A stretch of 64,000 bases of DNA from Caldimonas thermodepolymerans (GTDB lineage Bacteria > Pseudomonadota > Gammaproteobacteria > Burkholderiales > Burkholderiaceae_C): NCBI RefSeq assembly GCF_015476235.1, contig NZ_CP064338.1:3348001-3412000 (forward strand), in the 5' to 3' direction. The translations under genes were made by a program, and so were the position numbers. Below are positions 1 through 9,326 of the stretch, piece by piece (position 1 is the first letter of the stretch; the number at the start of each line of letters is the position of its first letter). Below the pieces are notes generated by a model, which saw nothing but the letters and a program-made list of their open reading frames with translations, did not search any database and had not been told where the DNA came from.

Positions 1-65
1 ATCGAGGTCAGACCGATTTCCGCGTGCTTGTGGGGCGGAATGTTGATACCAGCAATACGTGCCAT
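1..65 (-). CDS. rpsM: 30S ribosomal protein S13, 5' end only
   Basis: The reverse complement starts ATG at 65 and reads MARIAGINIPPHKHAEIGLT, the conserved N-terminus of S13 with IPPHKH in place of the common IPxxK. S13 lies in the small-subunit head and contacts tRNA and the A-site finger. The gene runs off the left edge of the window after about 21 codons. It follows rpmJ directly, the standard spc/alpha junction order (secY-infA-rpmJ-rpsM) of betaproteobacteria. Confidence 0.93.
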   Translation of the reverse strand, partial: MARIAGINIPPHKHAEIGLTS

Positions 66-111
66 GTGGTCCTCTAGTTCGCGTTCATCAGGGCGGGGCT
101 GTCAGCGCCGG

Positions 112-225
112 TCAGCCCTGGCGTTGCTTATGACGGGGGTCGGTGCAAATCACGCGAACCACGCCATTGCGACGGATGATCTTGCAATTGCGGCAGATCT
201 TCTTGACAGATGCCGAAACTTTCAT
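112..225 (-). CDS. rpmJ: 50S ribosomal protein L36
   Basis: A 37-codon gene starting ATG at 225, with a GAGAAG-type ribosome binding site just upstream. The product opens [11 protein letters not shown] and carries the zinc-ribbon ligands of the C+ form of L36 (C11, C14, C27 and H32 in CRNC and CTDPRH). L36 is a small late-assembling large-subunit protein. It lies between infA and rpsM, its usual place in the spc region of betaproteobacteria. Confidence 0.95.
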   Translation of the reverse strand: MKVSASVKKICRNCKIIRRNGVVRVICTDPRHKQRQG

Positions 226-307
226 GGTCTTCTCCTTGACCTCTCAGTGCTCGCTACGGGCTCGCGCCCCTTCTGACGGCCAGTTTGCTCCGAGGGTTGA
301 CAATCGC

Positions 308-526
308 TCACTTCGCTCGGAACACGATGCGAGCTCGACTCAAATCGTAGGGCGTCAGCTCCACGGTCACCTTGTCGCCAGGCAGGATGCGGATGTAGTG
401 CATGCGCATCTTGCCGGAAATGTGACCGAGCACCACATGCCCGTTCTCCAGCTTCACGCGAAACGTCGCGTTGGGGAGGTTCTCGATCACCTCGCCCTGC
501 ATCTGAATGACGTCGTCTTTCGCCAT
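308..526 (-). CDS. infA: Translation initiation factor IF-1
   Basis: 72-residue single OB-fold protein of exactly the family length. It starts [13 protein letters not shown] and ends [10 protein letters not shown], as in other betaproteobacterial IF-1. IF-1 binds the ribosomal A site during initiation and helps IF-2 and IF-3 select the initiator tRNA. Its location between secY and rpmJ is characteristic of betaproteobacteria (in E. coli infA is elsewhere), so the context supports both the call and the lineage. Confidence 0.96.
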   Translation of the reverse strand: MAKDDVIQMQGEVIENLPNATFRVKLENGHVVLGHISGKMRMHYIRILPGDKVTVELTPYDLSRARIVFRAK

Positions 527-564
527 ACGTGCTCAGTCTCGTTTCGCGTTCTTGCCCCGGGCCT

Positions 565-1875
565 TCAGCCCGCCTTGAAATTCGCCTTCTTCAACAGCGA
601 CTCGTACTGCTGGGACATCACGTACGACTGCACCTGAGCCCAGAAGTCCATCGTCACCACCACGATGATCAGCAGCGAGGTCCCGCCGAAGTAGAACGGC
701 ACGTTGTACTTCAGGATCAGGAACTCCGGCAGCAGGCACACCGCGGTGATGTACAGCGCCCCCGCCAGCGTCAGCCTCGACAGGATCTTGTCGATGTACC
801 GCGCGGTCTGCTCGCCCGGACGGATGCCCGGGATGAACGCCCCGCTCTTCTTCAGGTTGTCCGCCGTCTCACGGCTGTTGAACACCAGCGCCGTGTAGAA
901 GAAGCAGAAGAAGATGATCGCGGCGGCGTACAGCATCACGTACGGCGGCTGGCCCGGATGCAGCGCATCGGCAATGTTCTTCAGCCAGCGCATGCTGTCG
1001 CCCGTGCTGAACCAGCTCACCACCGTGGCCGGCAGCAGGATGATCGACGACGCGAAGATCGGCGGGATCACCCCGGCCATGTTCAGCTTCAACGGCAGGT
1101 GCGAGGACTGGCCGCCGTACACCCGGTTGCCCACCTGGCGCTTGGCGTAGTTCACCAGGATCTTGCGCTGGCCACGCTCGACGAACACCACGAAGTAGGT
1201 CACCAGCACCACCAGGGCGATGATGAACAGCGACACCAGGATGCTCATCGCGCCGGTGCGCACCAGCTCGAACAGGCCGCCGATGGCGCTCGGCAGGCCG
1301 GCCGCGATACCCGCGAAGATCAGGATCGAGATGCCGTTGCCCAGCCCGCGCTCGGTGATCTGCTCGCCCAGCCACATCAGGAACATGGTCCCCGCGGTCA
1401 GGCTGATCATCGCCGAGATGCGGAAGCCGAAGCCCGGGTTCAGCACCAGGCCCTGCGAGCTCTCCAGCGCGATCGCGATGGACAGCGACTGGAACAGCGC
1501 CAGGCCCAGCGTGCCGTACCGGGTGTACTGCGTGATCTTGCGCCGTCCGGCTTCACCTTCCTTCTTCAGCGCCTCCAGCGTCGGGATCACGTAGGTCATC
1601 AACTGCATGATGATCGACGCGGAGATGTACGGCATGATGCCCAACGCGAACACGGTGAAGCGCGACAGCGCGCCCCCCGAGAACATGTTGAACAGGCTCA
1701 GGATGCCGCCTTGTTGCCCCTGGAAGAGCTGCTGCAGCTGGTTCGGGTCGATGCCCGGCACGGGGATGTGCGCGCCGATGCGGTAGACCACGAGCGCCAG
1801 CAGCAGGAAGACGAGCCGGCGACGCAGGTCGCCGAACTTCCCGGTCTTGGCCAGCTGGGTCGGGTTGGTTGCCAC
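565..1875 (-). CDS. secY: Preprotein translocase subunit SecY
   Basis: 436-residue polytopic inner-membrane protein, the usual SecY length. It begins [20 protein letters not shown], followed by a first membrane segment and the plug-region motif IPVPGIDP; the conserved cytosolic loop motif [12 protein letters not shown] is present. Ten hydrophobic segments fit the SecYEG channel. It closes the spc operon after rplO, and its partner secE is at 29.9 kb in this same window. ATG at 1875 follows rplO by about 40 bases. Confidence 0.97.
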   Translation of the reverse strand: MATNPTQLAKTGKFGDLRRRLVFLLLALVVYRIGAHIPVPGIDPNQLQQLFQGQQGGILSLFNMFSGGALSRFTVFALGIMPYISASIIMQLMTYVIPTLEALKKEGEAGRRKITQYTRYGTLGLALFQSLSIAIALESSQGLVLNPGFGFRISAMISLTAGTMFLMWLGEQITERGLGNGISILIFAGIAAGLPSAIGGLFELVRTGAMSILVSLFIIALVVLVTYFVVFVERGQRKILVNYAKRQVGNRVYGGQSSHLPLKLNMAGVIPPIFASSIILLPATVVSWFSTGDSMRWLKNIADALHPGQPPYVMLYAAAIIFFCFFYTALVFNSRETADNLKKSGAFIPGIRPGEQTARYIDKILSRLTLAGALYITAVCLLPEFLILKYNVPFYFGGTSLLIIVVVTMDFWAQVQSYVMSQQYESLLKKANFKAG

Positions 1876-1913
1876 TGTGTGGTGTCCTACAGCCTAGGTG
1901 TGCGCAAGCCGCT

Positions 1914-2348
1914 TCACTCGGCCAGCGAACCGCCAGCCTTCTCGATCGCCGCCTTGGCCCCGGCGGTGGCGCCGATGCCCTTGAGCACGACCTTCTTGGT
2001 CAGCTCGCCGGAAGCGATCACCTTCACGTTCTTCGCCAGCTCCGGCACCAGGCCTGCCTGCTTCAGCGTCAGCAGGTCCACTTCCTCGGCACCCAGGCGC
2101 TCCAGGTCCGACAGGCGAACCTCGGCGTTGAACTTCAGGGTCTGCGACTTGAAGCCGCGCTTGGGCAGGCGGCGCTGCAGCGGCATCTGGCCGCCTTCGA
2201 AACCGACCTTGTGGAAGCCGCCCGCGCGGGACTTCTGGCCCTTGTGACCGCGGCCGGCGGTCTTGCCCAGGCCCGAGCCGATGCCGCGACCGACGCGGCG
2301 GCGGGCCTTCTTGCTGCCCTCGGCCGGCTTGATGGTGTTGAGTTGCAT
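1914..2348 (-). CDS. rplO: 50S ribosomal protein L15
   Basis: 144-residue protein with the basic glycine-rich N-terminal extension of L15 ([22 protein letters not shown], about residues 16-37) that threads into 23S rRNA, and a globular C-terminal half ending [13 protein letters not shown]. It contacts 23S rRNA near the peptidyl transferase region. It lies in the standard order rpmD-rplO-secY with short spacers, consistent with one spc transcript. Confidence 0.96.
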   Translation of the reverse strand: MQLNTIKPAEGSKKARRRVGRGIGSGLGKTAGRGHKGQKSRAGGFHKVGFEGGQMPLQRRLPKRGFKSQTLKFNAEVRLSDLERLGAEEVDLLTLKQAGLVPELAKNVKVIASGELTKKVVLKGIGATAGAKAAIEKAGGSLAE

Positions 2349-2365
2349 CTTGTCCTCAGCCCGGT

Positions 2366-2548
2366 TCAGAGCACCTTCACCAGGTAGCTCACCTTGTTGA
2401 TCATGCCGCGCACGGCCGGCGTGTCTTCCAGCACCGACTCGCTGTTCAGCTTGCGCAGACCCAGGCCACGCAGGGTGGCGCGGTGAGATTCGCGGGTCCC
2501 GATCGGGCTGCGAACCAGCTTCACCTTCAGAGTTTTCTTGTCAGCCAT
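2366..2548 (-). CDS. rpmD: 50S ribosomal protein L30
   Basis: 60 residues, the normal bacterial L30 length. It has the typical start [18 protein letters not shown] and the [24 protein letters not shown] core. It binds 23S rRNA on the outside of the large subunit. The ATG at 2548 is 17 bases after the rpsE stop, and rplO follows 17 bases downstream, so the three are almost certainly cotranscribed. Confidence 0.96.
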   Translation of the reverse strand: MADKKTLKVKLVRSPIGTRESHRATLRGLGLRKLNSESVLEDTPAVRGMINKVSYLVKVL

Positions 2549-2565
2549 GACGAATGCTCCCGGCT

Positions 2566-3084
2566 TCAGTTGAAGAGCTCTTCAACCGTCTTGCCGCGCT
2601 TGGCTGCCACTTCGGCCGGCGTCCGCAGGGACGTCAGCGCGTTCAGCGTGGCGCGCACCATGTTGTAGGGGTTGGTCGAGCCGTGGCTCTTGGCCACGAT
2701 GTCGGTCACACCCATCACTTCGAAGACGGCACGCATCGGGCCGCCGGCGATGATGCCGTCACCGGGCTTGGCCGGGGCCATCAGCACCTTGGCGGAGCCG
2801 TGCTCACCCACCACGTTGTGGTGGATGGTGCCGTTCTTCAGGCTCACCTTGATCATGTTGCGGCGGGCCTGCTCCATCGCCTTCTGCACGGCGACCGGCA
2901 CTTCACGCGCCTTGCCCTTGCCCATGCCGATGCGGCCGTCGCCGTCGCCCACCACGGTCAGCGCGGCGAAGCCGAGGATCCGGCCGCCCTTGACCACCTT
3001 GGTGACGCGGTTGACCGCGATCATCTTCTCGCGCAGACCGTCGTCGCGACCTTCGTCAGCCACCTTCGGTTGAAACTTTGCCAT
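2566..3084 (-). CDS. rpsE: 30S ribosomal protein S5
   Basis: 172-residue S5 with an N-terminal double-stranded-RNA-binding-like domain ([16 protein letters not shown], about residues 24-39, the region where spectinomycin-resistance and ram changes map) and a C-terminal domain containing [14 protein letters not shown]5 acts in decoding accuracy and mRNA helicase activity at the entry channel. It lies between rplR and rpmD in the usual order. I see no obvious departure from the conserved loop that would imply resistance. Confidence 0.96.
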   Translation of the reverse strand: MAKFQPKVADEGRDDGLREKMIAVNRVTKVVKGGRILGFAALTVVGDGDGRIGMGKGKAREVPVAVQKAMEQARRNMIKVSLKNGTIHHNVVGEHGSAKVLMAPAKPGDGIIAGGPMRAVFEVMGVTDIVAKSHGSTNPYNMVRATLNALTSLRTPAEVAAKRGKTVEELFN

Positions 3085-3108
3085 TTCCGATTCCTTGAGG
3101 TCTTGCGC

Positions 3109-3471
3109 TTAGAACTGCAGGCCACCTTCGCGGGCCGCCTCGGCCAGCGCCTTCACGCGGCCGTGGTAGGCGAAGCCCGAACGGTCGAACGCCACCTTCT
3201 CCACGCCAGCGGCCTTTGCCTTCTCGGCGATGCGCTTGCCGACGATCGCTGCCGCGGCGACATTGCCGCCCTTGCCGGCACCGAGCTGCTCGCGCACTTC
3301 CTTCTCGACCGTCGAAGCGGTCGCCAGCACGCGGGAGCCGTCTTCCGAGATCACGCTCGCGTAGATGTGCTGGTTCGAACGGAACACGGTCAGGCGCGCC
3401 ACACGCAGCTGCGCGATCCGAGCGCGGGTCTGGCGGGAGCGGCGCAGGCGCTGTTCTTTCTTGTTCAACAT
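3109..3471 (-). CDS. rplR: 50S ribosomal protein L18
   Basis: 120 residues. The basic N-terminus is followed by the L18 core [16 protein letters not shown] and the C-terminal [20 protein letters not shown] motif. L18 binds 5S rRNA in the central protuberance together with L5, whose gene rplE is three genes upstream. Start ATG at 3471 is preceded by the rplF stop at 3483 with a short spacer. Confidence 0.96.
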   Translation of the reverse strand: MLNKKEQRLRRSRQTRARIAQLRVARLTVFRSNQHIYASVISEDGSRVLATASTVEKEVREQLGAGKGGNVAAAAIVGKRIAEKAKAAGVEKVAFDRSGFAYHGRVKALAEAAREGGLQF

Positions 3472-3482
3472 CTGGCTGCTCC

Positions 3483-4016
3483 TTACTTCTTCTTGGTCTC
3501 TTTCAGGGAGACCTTCTCGTCCGCATAACGAATGCCCTTGCCCTTGTAAGGCTCGGGAGGACGGATCGCGCGCACTTCGGCGGCGACCTGGCCCACCACC
3601 TGGCGGTCCGCGCCCTTGATGACGATTTCGGTCTGCGACGGGGTTTCGACCTTGACGCCGGCAGGCATTTCCTTGACGACCGGATGCGAGAAGCCGACCT
3701 GCAGGTTCAGCTTCTGGCCCTGGGCCTGGGCACGGAAGCCCACGCCGACCAGGGTGAGCTTCTTCTCGAAGCCCTTGCTGACGCCGTTGACCAGGTTGGC
3801 CACCAGCGCGCGCATCGTGCCGGACATCGCGTTCGCCTCGGCCGAGTCGTCGGCCGGGGTGAAGGTCAGCTTGCCGTCTTCGTTCTTGACCGTGACCAGG
3901 CGGTTCACCGGCTGCACGAGCGTGCCCAGTGCACCCTTGACGCTGATCTGGTCAGCAGTGATCGACACATCCACGCCTTGCGGGATGGCGACCGGCATTT
4001 TTCCAACGCGGGACAT
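3483..4016 (-). CDS. rplF: 50S ribosomal protein L6
   Basis: 177 residues, the standard L6 length, with two tandem repeats of the L6 fold. The C-terminal signature [16 protein letters not shown] is intact, which is the usual identifying motif. L6 sits near the sarcin-ricin loop and factor-binding region of the large subunit. It lies between rpsH and rplR in the spc order with spacers of 11 to 17 bases. Confidence 0.97.
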   Translation of the reverse strand: MSRVGKMPVAIPQGVDVSITADQISVKGALGTLVQPVNRLVTVKNEDGKLTFTPADDSAEANAMSGTMRALVANLVNGVSKGFEKKLTLVGVGFRAQAQGQKLNLQVGFSHPVVKEMPAGVKVETPSQTEIVIKGADRQVVGQVAAEVRAIRPPEPYKGKGIRYADEKVSLKETKKK

Positions 4017-4033
4017 TTACTGGCCTCCCCTCA

Positions 4034-4429
4034 TCACGCGACGTAGCAAAGCACTTCGCCGCCGATACCGGCCTGGCGCGCCTTGCGGTCGGTCATCACA
4101 CCCTTGGGCGTCGTCACGATCGCCACGCCCAGACCGTTCATGACCTGGGGAATCTCGTGCCGGCCCTTGTAGATGCGCAGGCCGGGACGGCTCACGCGCT
4201 CCAGGCGCTCGATCACCGGACGCCCGGCGTAGTACTTCAGGGCGATCTCGAGTTGCGGCTTGGCCGGCTCGCCACGCACCTGGAAATCTTCGATGTAGCC
4301 CTCGTCCTTCAGGACCTGGGCGATGGCCACCTTCAGCTTGGACGACGGCATCGACACGCTGGCCTTCTCGACCATCTGCGCGTTGCGGATGCGGGTCAGC
4401 ATATCGGCGATAGGATCACTCATGCTCAT
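4034..4429 (-). CDS. rpsH: 30S ribosomal protein S8
   Basis: 131 residues starting [18 protein letters not shown], the highly conserved S8 N-terminus, and ending with the RNA-binding [20 protein letters not shown] region. S8 binds the central domain of 16S rRNA and, in E. coli, represses the spc operon by binding near the rplE start; I could not verify that target here by folding. It lies between rpsN and rplF. Confidence 0.96.
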   Translation of the reverse strand: MSMSDPIADMLTRIRNAQMVEKASVSMPSSKLKVAIAQVLKDEGYIEDFQVRGEPAKPQLEIALKYYAGRPVIERLERVSRPGLRIYKGRHEIPQVMNGLGVAIVTTPKGVMTDRKARQAGIGGEVLCYVA

Positions 4430-4452
4430 TGGATTTCTCCTGATCGTGCCGA

Positions 4453-4758
4453 TTACCAGCTGGCCTTGACGACACCCGGGATGTCGCCCTCGAAGGCCAA
4501 TTCACGGATCTTGTTGCGGGCCAAGCCGAACTTGCGGAAGGTGCCACGCGGGCGACCCGTCAGGCCGCAGCGGTTGCGCAGGCGGGTCGGGTTGGCGTTG
4601 CGCGGGAGCTTCTGCAGCTCGAGGCGGGCCAGGTAACGCTCTTCGTCCGACTTCTTGGCGTCGTCGATGATCGCCTTCAGCTCGGCGTACTTCTTGGCGT
4701 ACTTGGCCACGAGGTCGGCGCGCTTCTGTTCGCGCTGCTTGAGAGAAAGTTTAGCCAC
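4453..4758 (-). CDS. rpsN: 30S ribosomal protein S14 (zinc-free form)
   Basis: 101 residues when started at GTG 4758 (reading [16 protein letters not shown], with Val decoded as Met). This matches the normal 101-residue length of the C-minus form, which lacks the paired CxxC zinc ligands. A GAGGTGG ribosome binding site sits just upstream of the GTG, deciding the start over a longer in-frame ATG at 4812 that would overlap rplE. The conserved core [20 protein letters not shown] is present. S14 is in the head of the small subunit. Confidence 0.94.
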   Translation of the reverse strand: MAKLSLKQREQKRADLVAKYAKKYAELKAIIDDAKKSDEERYLARLELQKLPRNANPTRLRNRCGLTGRPRGTFRKFGLARNKIRELAFEGDIPGVVKASW

Positions 4759-4766
4759 GAGCCACC

Positions 4767-5306
4767 TCAGTTCTTGAACGGGAAACGGAATTCGGACAGC
4801 AGCGCCTTGCACTCCTCGTCCGTCTTGGCCGTCGTGGTGATGCTGATGTTCAGACCGCGCAGGGCGTCGATCTTGTCGTACTCGATCTCGGGGAAGATGA
4901 TCTGTTCCTTGACGCCGATGTTGTAGTTGCCACGGCCGTCGAAGGAGCGACCCGAGATGCCGCGGAAGTCACGCACGCGCGGCAGCGCGATGGTGATGAA
5001 GCGGTCCAGGAATTCGTACATGCGCACGCCACGCAGCGTGACCATGCAACCGATGGGCACGCCCTCGCGGATCTTGAAGCCCGCGATGGCCTTGCGCGAC
5101 TTGGTCACGACCGGCTTCTGGCCGGCGATCTTGGCCAGGTCACCGACGGCGTTGTCCATCACCTTCTTGTCGGCCACGGCCTCGCCCACGCCCATGTTCA
5201 GCGTGATCTTGGTGATGCGGGGCACTTCCATCACCGACTTGTAGCCGAACTTCTGGATGAGGTTCGGCACCACCTTCTCGCGGTAAAACTCTTGCAAACG
5301 AGCCAT
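4767..5306 (-). CDS. rplE: 50S ribosomal protein L5
   Basis: 179 residues starting [16 protein letters not shown] at ATG 5306. A longer in-frame extension upstream would run into rplX and is not conserved. The L5 signature (RITLNM-like [11 protein letters not shown] and [19 protein letters not shown]) is clear. L5 binds 5S rRNA in the central protuberance and contacts the P-site tRNA. It lies between rplX and rpsN, 8 bases before the rpsN GTG. Confidence 0.96.
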   Translation of the reverse strand: MARLQEFYREKVVPNLIQKFGYKSVMEVPRITKITLNMGVGEAVADKKVMDNAVGDLAKIAGQKPVVTKSRKAIAGFKIREGVPIGCMVTLRGVRMYEFLDRFITIALPRVRDFRGISGRSFDGRGNYNIGVKEQIIFPEIEYDKIDALRGLNISITTTAKTDEECKALLSEFRFPFKN

Positions 5307-5316
5307 CTCGAACCTC

Positions 5317-5634
5317 TTAAGCCTTGATCTCTTCGCCGCTGGACTTGTAGACGCGGACCTTCTTGCCGTCAGCCAGGAGCTTGACGCCAACGCGGTCGGC
5401 CTTGCCGGTAGCGGGATTGAAGATCGCCACGTTCGACTGGTGGATCGGCATGGTCTTCTCGACGATGCCGCCGGTCGTGCCCTTCAGCGGGTTGGGACGC
5501 ACGTGCTTCTTGACGACGTTGACGCCCTCGACGGTGATGTAGTCGGCGTCGACGCGCGCCGTCACCTTGCCGCGCTTGCCCTTGTCGCGACCGGCCAGCA
5601 CGATGACCTCGTCGCCCTTACGAATCTTGTTCAT
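5317..5634 (-). CDS. rplX: 50S ribosomal protein L24
   Basis: 105 residues with the N-terminal KOW motif ([20 protein letters not shown], about residues 3-22) that defines L24, an early assembly initiator of the large subunit near the exit tunnel. It lies between rplN and rplE, 10 bases upstream of the rplE start and 20 bases after rplN, as expected for one transcript. Confidence 0.96.
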   Translation of the reverse strand: MNKIRKGDEVIVLAGRDKGKRGKVTARVDADYITVEGVNVVKKHVRPNPLKGTTGGIVEKTMPIHQSNVAIFNPATGKADRVGVKLLADGKKVRVYKSSGEEIKA

Positions 5635-5654
5635 GGCCTATCCTCGCTCGCCGC

Positions 5655-6023
5655 TCAGAGCACTTCAGGAGCCAGCGACACGATCTTCATGAACCGCTCG
5701 GAGCGCAGTTCGCGCGTGACCGGGCCGAAGATGCGGGTGCCGATGGGCTCCAGCTTGTTGTTCAGCAGCACCGCGGCGTTGCCGTCGAACTTGATCAGCG
5801 AGCCATCCTGGCGGCGCACACCCTTGGCGGTACGCACGACCACGGCGTTGTAGACCTCGCCCTTCTTGACGCGGCCACGCGGCGCAGCTTCCTTGATGCT
5901 CACCTTGATGATGTCGCCGATGCCGGCATAGCGACGCTTGGAGCCGCCGAGCACCTTGATACACATGACGGACTTCGCGCCAGTGTTGTCGGCGACGTCC
6001 AGTCGCGATTGCATTTGAATCAT
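5655..6023 (-). CDS. rplN: 50S ribosomal protein L14
   Basis: 122 residues, the invariant L14 length, starting [20 protein letters not shown] and carrying the ribosomal L14 signature (near [17 protein letters not shown]). L14 lies at the subunit interface. Here it is the first gene of its transcript: a promoter with TTGACA and CATAAT lies about 190 bases upstream, and a peroxiredoxin gene separates it from rpsQ, which normally precedes it directly. Confidence 0.97.
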   Translation of the reverse strand: MIQMQSRLDVADNTGAKSVMCIKVLGGSKRRYAGIGDIIKVSIKEAAPRGRVKKGEVYNAVVVRTAKGVRRQDGSLIKFDGNAAVLLNNKLEPIGTRIFGPVTRELRSERFMKIVSLAPEVL

Positions 6024-6209
6024 TTAAGTCCCCAACTTTTCCCGCTTGAACCCGTGCCCATCACAGGTCGTACGACGCGGTCAGTCTTGGGCCCGTCTGA
6101 CCACTGCAGCCTGGGGCCACAGCGACCGCTTGGGCGAAGCCGGCTCGCTCCGGACCCGCACCCTGCGTGGCGCAAGGCGTGATCCGCCCGATTTCCGGCG
6201 AAGCTACGA

Positions 6210-6239
6210 ATTATGGGTGAGAACCCGAAACCCTGTCAA
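6210..6239 (-). promoter_or_regulatory. Sigma70-type promoter of the rplN-led spc unit
   Basis: On the minus strand a consensus -35 TTGACA (6239-6234) is separated by 18 bases from a -10 CATAAT (6215-6210). The predicted start is near 6203, leaving about 180 bases of untranslated leader before rplN. The match is one of the best in the window and lies exactly where the peroxiredoxin gene interrupts the ribosomal cluster, so it is inferred to drive rplN through secY and beyond. Confidence 0.8.
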
Positions 6240-6265
6240 GGGCGGGTGTCGCACCCCCAACGGCC

Positions 6266-6781
6266 TCAGGCCTTCAGCGCACGCGCCTGCTCCAGCAGGG
6301 TCTGGGCGTCGCTCACCTCGAACTTGCCCGGCGCCTCGACATTCAGGGTTTTCACCTGGCCGTCGACCACCAGCATCGAGTAGCGCTGCGAGCGGACCCC
6401 CATCCCGCGCGGGGTCAGGTCCAGCGTCAGGCCGGTGGCGCGGGCGAAGTCGCCGTTGCCGTCGGCCATCATGCGCACCTTCCCGGCCGTGCCCTGCTCG
6501 CGGCCCCAGGCCCCCATCACGAAGGCGTCGTTGACCGAGACGCACCAGATCTCGTCCACCCCGGCGGCCTTCAGCTCGTCGGCCTGCTGCACGTAGCCAG
6601 GCAGGTGCTTGGCCGAGCAGGTCGGGGTGAACGCCCCGGGCAGCCCGAAGATGGCGATGGTCTTGCCGGCGACCGACTGGGCGATGTCGAAGGCGTTCGG
6701 GCCGATCGGGCAGCCCTCCCCCTCGACCTCGATGTATTCATACAGGGTGCCGGCGGGCAGCTTGTCTCCGACTTTCAGCAT
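6266..6781 (-). CDS. Peroxiredoxin, Prx5/AhpE-like atypical family
   Basis: 171-residue thioredoxin-fold peroxidase reducing hydroperoxides. The peroxidatic motif PGAFTPTCSAKHLPGY (about residues 48-63) places the peroxidatic cysteine at C55 with T52, and the conserved Arg lies in MGVRSQRYSMLVVDG. Further cysteines occur at about 24 and 80; I cannot tell which, if any, is resolving. No glutaredoxin domain is fused. It lies between rpsQ and rplN, where most bacteria have no gene, bounded by a strong hairpin terminator upstream and the rplN promoter downstream, so it is probably expressed separately from the ribosomal genes. Confidence 0.9.
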   Translation of the reverse strand: MLKVGDKLPAGTLYEYIEVEGEGCPIGPNAFDIAQSVAGKTIAIFGLPGAFTPTCSAKHLPGYVQQADELKAAGVDEIWCVSVNDAFVMGAWGREQGTAGKVRMMADGNGDFARATGLTLDLTPRGMGVRSQRYSMLVVDGQVKTLNVEAPGKFEVSDAQTLLEQARALKA

Positions 6782-6806
6782 GGCGCGTCTCCTCGTTCAG
6801 GGCCGG

Positions 6807-6847
6807 AAAAATGCAACGGCCGGGCGCCAGTATGGCGAGCCGGCCGT
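6807..6847 (-). terminator. Intrinsic terminator after rpsQ
   Basis: On the minus strand an 8-bp arm ACGGCCGG (6847-6840) pairs with CCGGCCGT (6823-6816), with an additional inner CGCCA/TGGCG helix. After TGCA it is followed by TTTTT (6811-6807). This fits a Rho-independent terminator for the S10 transcript. The peroxiredoxin ATG is only about 26 bases further on. Confidence 0.78.
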
Positions 6848-6891
6848 CGCTGGTGCGGGGCAGCGTGAACCACCCCACGGATTTCAGGGGA

Positions 6892-7161
6892 TCAGACCAC
6901 GCGGGCCTTTTCGATCAGGCGCGTGACGTACCAGGCCTTGGTCTTGGAGACCGGACGGCCTTCGGCGATCTCGACCAGGTCGCCCAGCTTGTACTCGTTG
7001 TTCTCGTCGTGGGCGTGGTACTTGCGCGACCGCACGACGATCTTGCCGTACAGCTCGTGCTTGACGCGGTTCTCGACCAGCACGGTGACCGTCTTGGCGC
7101 GCTTGTCGCTCACGACGCGACCGATGAAGGTGCGCGTGTTCTTTTCGCGGGTTTCCGTCAT
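6892..7161 (-). CDS. rpsQ: 30S ribosomal protein S17
   Basis: 89-residue OB-fold protein. The core [20 protein letters not shown] and the [16 protein letters not shown] motif identify S17, a primary 16S rRNA binding protein. Its ATG overlaps the rpmC stop by four bases (ATGA arrangement), implying translational coupling. It is the last gene of the S10 unit here: a terminator follows immediately, and rplN is displaced by the peroxiredoxin gene. Confidence 0.96.
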   Translation of the reverse strand: MTETREKNTRTFIGRVVSDKRAKTVTVLVENRVKHELYGKIVVRSRKYHAHDENNEYKLGDLVEIAEGRPVSKTKAWYVTRLIEKARVV

Positions 7162-7358
7162 TTCGCGGCCTCCTTCTTCTTCTCGGCCAGAATGGTCTTG
7201 GCGCGAGCGATGTCGCGACGGGTCTGGCCCAGCGAGGCCGTGTTGGCCAGCTGCTGGGTCGCCTTTTGCATGCGCAGACCGAAGTGAGCCTTGAGCAGGT
7301 CCTTGATTTCCTTCTCCAGGCCGGCGACGTCCTTGGCGCGCAGTTCAGATGCTTTCAT
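7158..7358 (-). CDS. rpmC: 50S ribosomal protein L29
   Basis: 66-residue two-helix protein starting [18 protein letters not shown] and containing the L29 signature around [31 protein letters not shown]29 lies near the polypeptide exit tunnel and contributes to trigger factor and SRP docking. It overlaps rpsQ by four bases and follows rplP by 18 bases. Confidence 0.96.
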   Translation of the reverse strand: MKASELRAKDVAGLEKEIKDLLKAHFGLRMQKATQQLANTASLGQTRRDIARAKTILAEKKKEAAK

Positions 7359-7376
7359 TACGGTTCTCCGAATGCG

Positions 7377-7793
7377 TCAGGCGCCGATCTGGCGGGTCAC
7401 GAAGACGGTGCGCAGCGGCAGCTTGGCCGAAGCCAGCTGGAACGCCTCGCGGGCGAGCTGCTCGGGCACACCGTTGATCTCGTACAGCACCTTGCCCGGC
7501 TGGATCTCGGCGACGTAGTACTCCGGGTTGCCCTTGCCGTTACCCATACGCACTTCAGCCGGCTTCTGCGAGATCGGCTTGTCCGGGAAGATGCGGATGA
7601 AGATGCGGCCACCGCGCTTGATGTGGCGCGAAATGGCACGACGGGCCGCCTCGATCTGACGCGCGGTGATGCGGCCGCGCTCGGTGGCCTTCAGGCCGAA
7701 TTCGCCGAACGACACGTTCGTGCCGCGGGTGGCGATGCCGGTGTTGCGGCCCTTGTGCTCCTTGCGATACTTGCGACGAGCGGGTTGCAGCAT
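7377..7793 (-). CDS. rplP: 50S ribosomal protein L16
   Basis: 138 residues starting [19 protein letters not shown], the conserved L16 N-terminus. The L16 signatures ([23 protein letters not shown] and the [15 protein letters not shown] segment) follow. L16 organises the A-site region of the peptidyl transferase centre. Its ATG lies 2 bases after the rpsC stop, so the two are likely translationally coupled. Confidence 0.97.
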   Translation of the reverse strand: MLQPARRKYRKEHKGRNTGIATRGTNVSFGEFGLKATERGRITARQIEAARRAISRHIKRGGRIFIRIFPDKPISQKPAEVRMGNGKGNPEYYVAEIQPGKVLYEINGVPEQLAREAFQLASAKLPLRTVFVTRQIGA

Positions 7794-7795
7794 GT

Positions 7796-8683
7796 TTATT
7801 CTCCTTTCGCCTCACCCGAGCCGGAACCCGGGGTGACGGCTTTGCGCACGCGCTTGACCGCGGGGGTCTTCGCGTCTGCGGCCTCGGCGGGCTTGTCGCT
7901 GCCGTCGGCCGGCGCTTCATTGCGGGCACCGGCGCGGGCCGGGCCACCGCGCGACGGACGGCGGTCGCCGGACGGACGGTCGCCACGCGGGCCACGACGG
8001 CCGCGGCGATCCTCCTCGGGACGCTCGTCGGTCTTGGCCGCAGGCGCTTCGCCGCGGCCCAGGGTGTCACCCTTGTAGACCCACACCTTGACGCCGATGA
8101 CGCCGTAGGTGGTTTTCGCTTCCGAGAAGCCGTAGTCGATGTCGGCGCGCAGGGTGTGCAGGGGCACACGACCTTCGCGGTACCACTCGGTACGGGCGAT
8201 CTCGATGCCGTTCAGGCGGCCGGACGACATGATCTTGATGCCCTGGGCACCCAGGCGCATGGCGTTCTGCATCGCGCGCTTCATCGCGCGGCGGAACATG
8301 ATGCGCTTTTCCAGCTGCTGGGTGATCGAGTCGGCGATCAGCTGGGCATCGATCTCGGGCTTGCGCACCTCCTCGATGTTCACAGCGACCGGCACACCCA
8401 GGCGGCGGGTCAGTTCGGCCTTCAGGTTCTCGATGTCCTCGCCCTTCTTGCCGATCACCACCCCCGGACGGGCCGAGTAGATCGTGATGCGGGCGTTCTT
8501 GGCGGGACGCTCGATCAGGATGCGGGAGACCGCAGCGTTCTTCAGACGCGTCTTCAGGTACTCGCGCACCTGAAGGTCTTCGGCCAGCATCTTGGCGAAG
8601 TTGCGGTTGTTTGCATACCAGCGCGACGCCCAGGCACGCGTGACGGGCAGCCGGAAGCCGGTCGGATGAATTTTCTGTCCCAT
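7796..8683 (-). CDS. rpsC: 30S ribosomal protein S3 with long Arg/Gly-rich C-terminal tail
   Basis: 295 residues, clearly longer than the 233 of E. coli S3. Residues 1 to about 210 match the family: start [20 protein letters not shown]-2 domain with the GKKGEDIE loop, and the C-terminal domain through [10 protein letters not shown]. The remaining 80 or so residues are a low-complexity tail rich in Arg, Gly, Pro, Asp and Ala ([21 protein letters not shown] and similar). S3 lines the mRNA entry channel. The tail is in frame and typical in composition for the genome, so it is a lineage extension rather than an assembly error. Confidence 0.96.
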   Translation of the reverse strand: MGQKIHPTGFRLPVTRAWASRWYANNRNFAKMLAEDLQVREYLKTRLKNAAVSRILIERPAKNARITIYSARPGVVIGKKGEDIENLKAELTRRLGVPVAVNIEEVRKPEIDAQLIADSITQQLEKRIMFRRAMKRAMQNAMRLGAQGIKIMSSGRLNGIEIARTEWYREGRVPLHTLRADIDYGFSEAKTTYGVIGVKVWVYKGDTLGRGEAPAAKTDERPEEDRRGRRGPRGDRPSGDRRPSRGGPARAGARNEAPADGSDKPAEAADAKTPAVKRVRKAVTPGSGSGEAKGE

Positions 8684-8701
8684 ATTCTTCCTGTCTGCCT
8701 A

Positions 8702-9031
8702 TCAGTTGCCGACGGTCACGTAGATGTGGCAGGTGGGCTTGCTGATGCGGTTGCCGCGGCCCTTGGCGCGCGCGGTGAAGCGCTTCAGCGTGGTGCCCTG
8801 CTCCACGTAGATGGTCTTGACCTTCAGTTCGTCGATGTCGGCGCCGTCGTTGTGCTCGGCATTGGCGATGGCGGACTCCAGCACCTTCTTGATGATCACG
8901 GCAGCTTTCTTCTGCGTGAACGCCAGGATGTTGAGTGCCTGGTCCACCTTCTTGCCGCGGATCAGGTCGGCCACCAGCCGACCCTTGTCGACCGACAGGC
9001 GCACGCCGCGAAGACTTGCACGGGTTTCCAT
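8702..9031 (-). CDS. rplV: 50S ribosomal protein L22
   Basis: 109 residues with the L22 start [20 protein letters not shown], the [20 protein letters not shown] helix and the tunnel-lining beta-hairpin that ends [18 protein letters not shown]. Its hairpin lines the nascent-peptide exit tunnel, where macrolide-resistance changes occur; no insertion or deletion is apparent. It lies between rpsS and rpsC. Confidence 0.97.
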   Translation of the reverse strand: METRASLRGVRLSVDKGRLVADLIRGKKVDQALNILAFTQKKAAVIIKKVLESAIANAEHNDGADIDELKVKTIYVEQGTTLKRFTARAKGRGNRISKPTCHIYVTVGN

Positions 9032-9040
9032 GGCGACTCC

Positions 9041-9316
9041 TTACTTCTTGGCTTTCTTGTCTGCGGGGTGACCCTTGAAGGTGCGGGTCAGCGCAAACTC
9101 GCCCAGCTTGTGGCCGACCATCTGGTCGGTCACGTACACGGGCACGTGCTGCCGGCCGTTGTGCACGGCAATCGTCAGGCCGATGAACTCGGGCAGGATC
9201 GTCGAACGGCGCGACCAAGTCTTGATCGGCTTCTTGTCCTTGCTGGCCGCAGCGGCTTCGACCTTGGCCATGAGGTGGTGGTCCACGAAAGGACCTTTTT
9301 TCAATGAACGAGCCAT
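9041..9316 (-). CDS. rpsS: 30S ribosomal protein S19
   Basis: 91 residues starting [15 protein letters not shown], with the signature [22 protein letters not shown] at about residues 53-74. S19 forms a complex with S13 in the head of the small subunit. The gene lies between rplB and rplV with spacers of about 10 bases. Confidence 0.97.
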   Translation of the reverse strand: MARSLKKGPFVDHHLMAKVEAAAASKDKKPIKTWSRRSTILPEFIGLTIAVHNGRQHVPVYVTDQMVGHKLGEFALTRTFKGHPADKKAKK

Positions 9317-9326
9317 GACCTACCTC

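Noticed and set aside
529-2247. Long plus-strand open frame opposite secY and rplO
   Set aside because: It is the antisense of two well-conserved ribosomal-cluster genes, is rich in Arg/His/Gln as expected for GC-rich antisense frames, and resembles no protein family.
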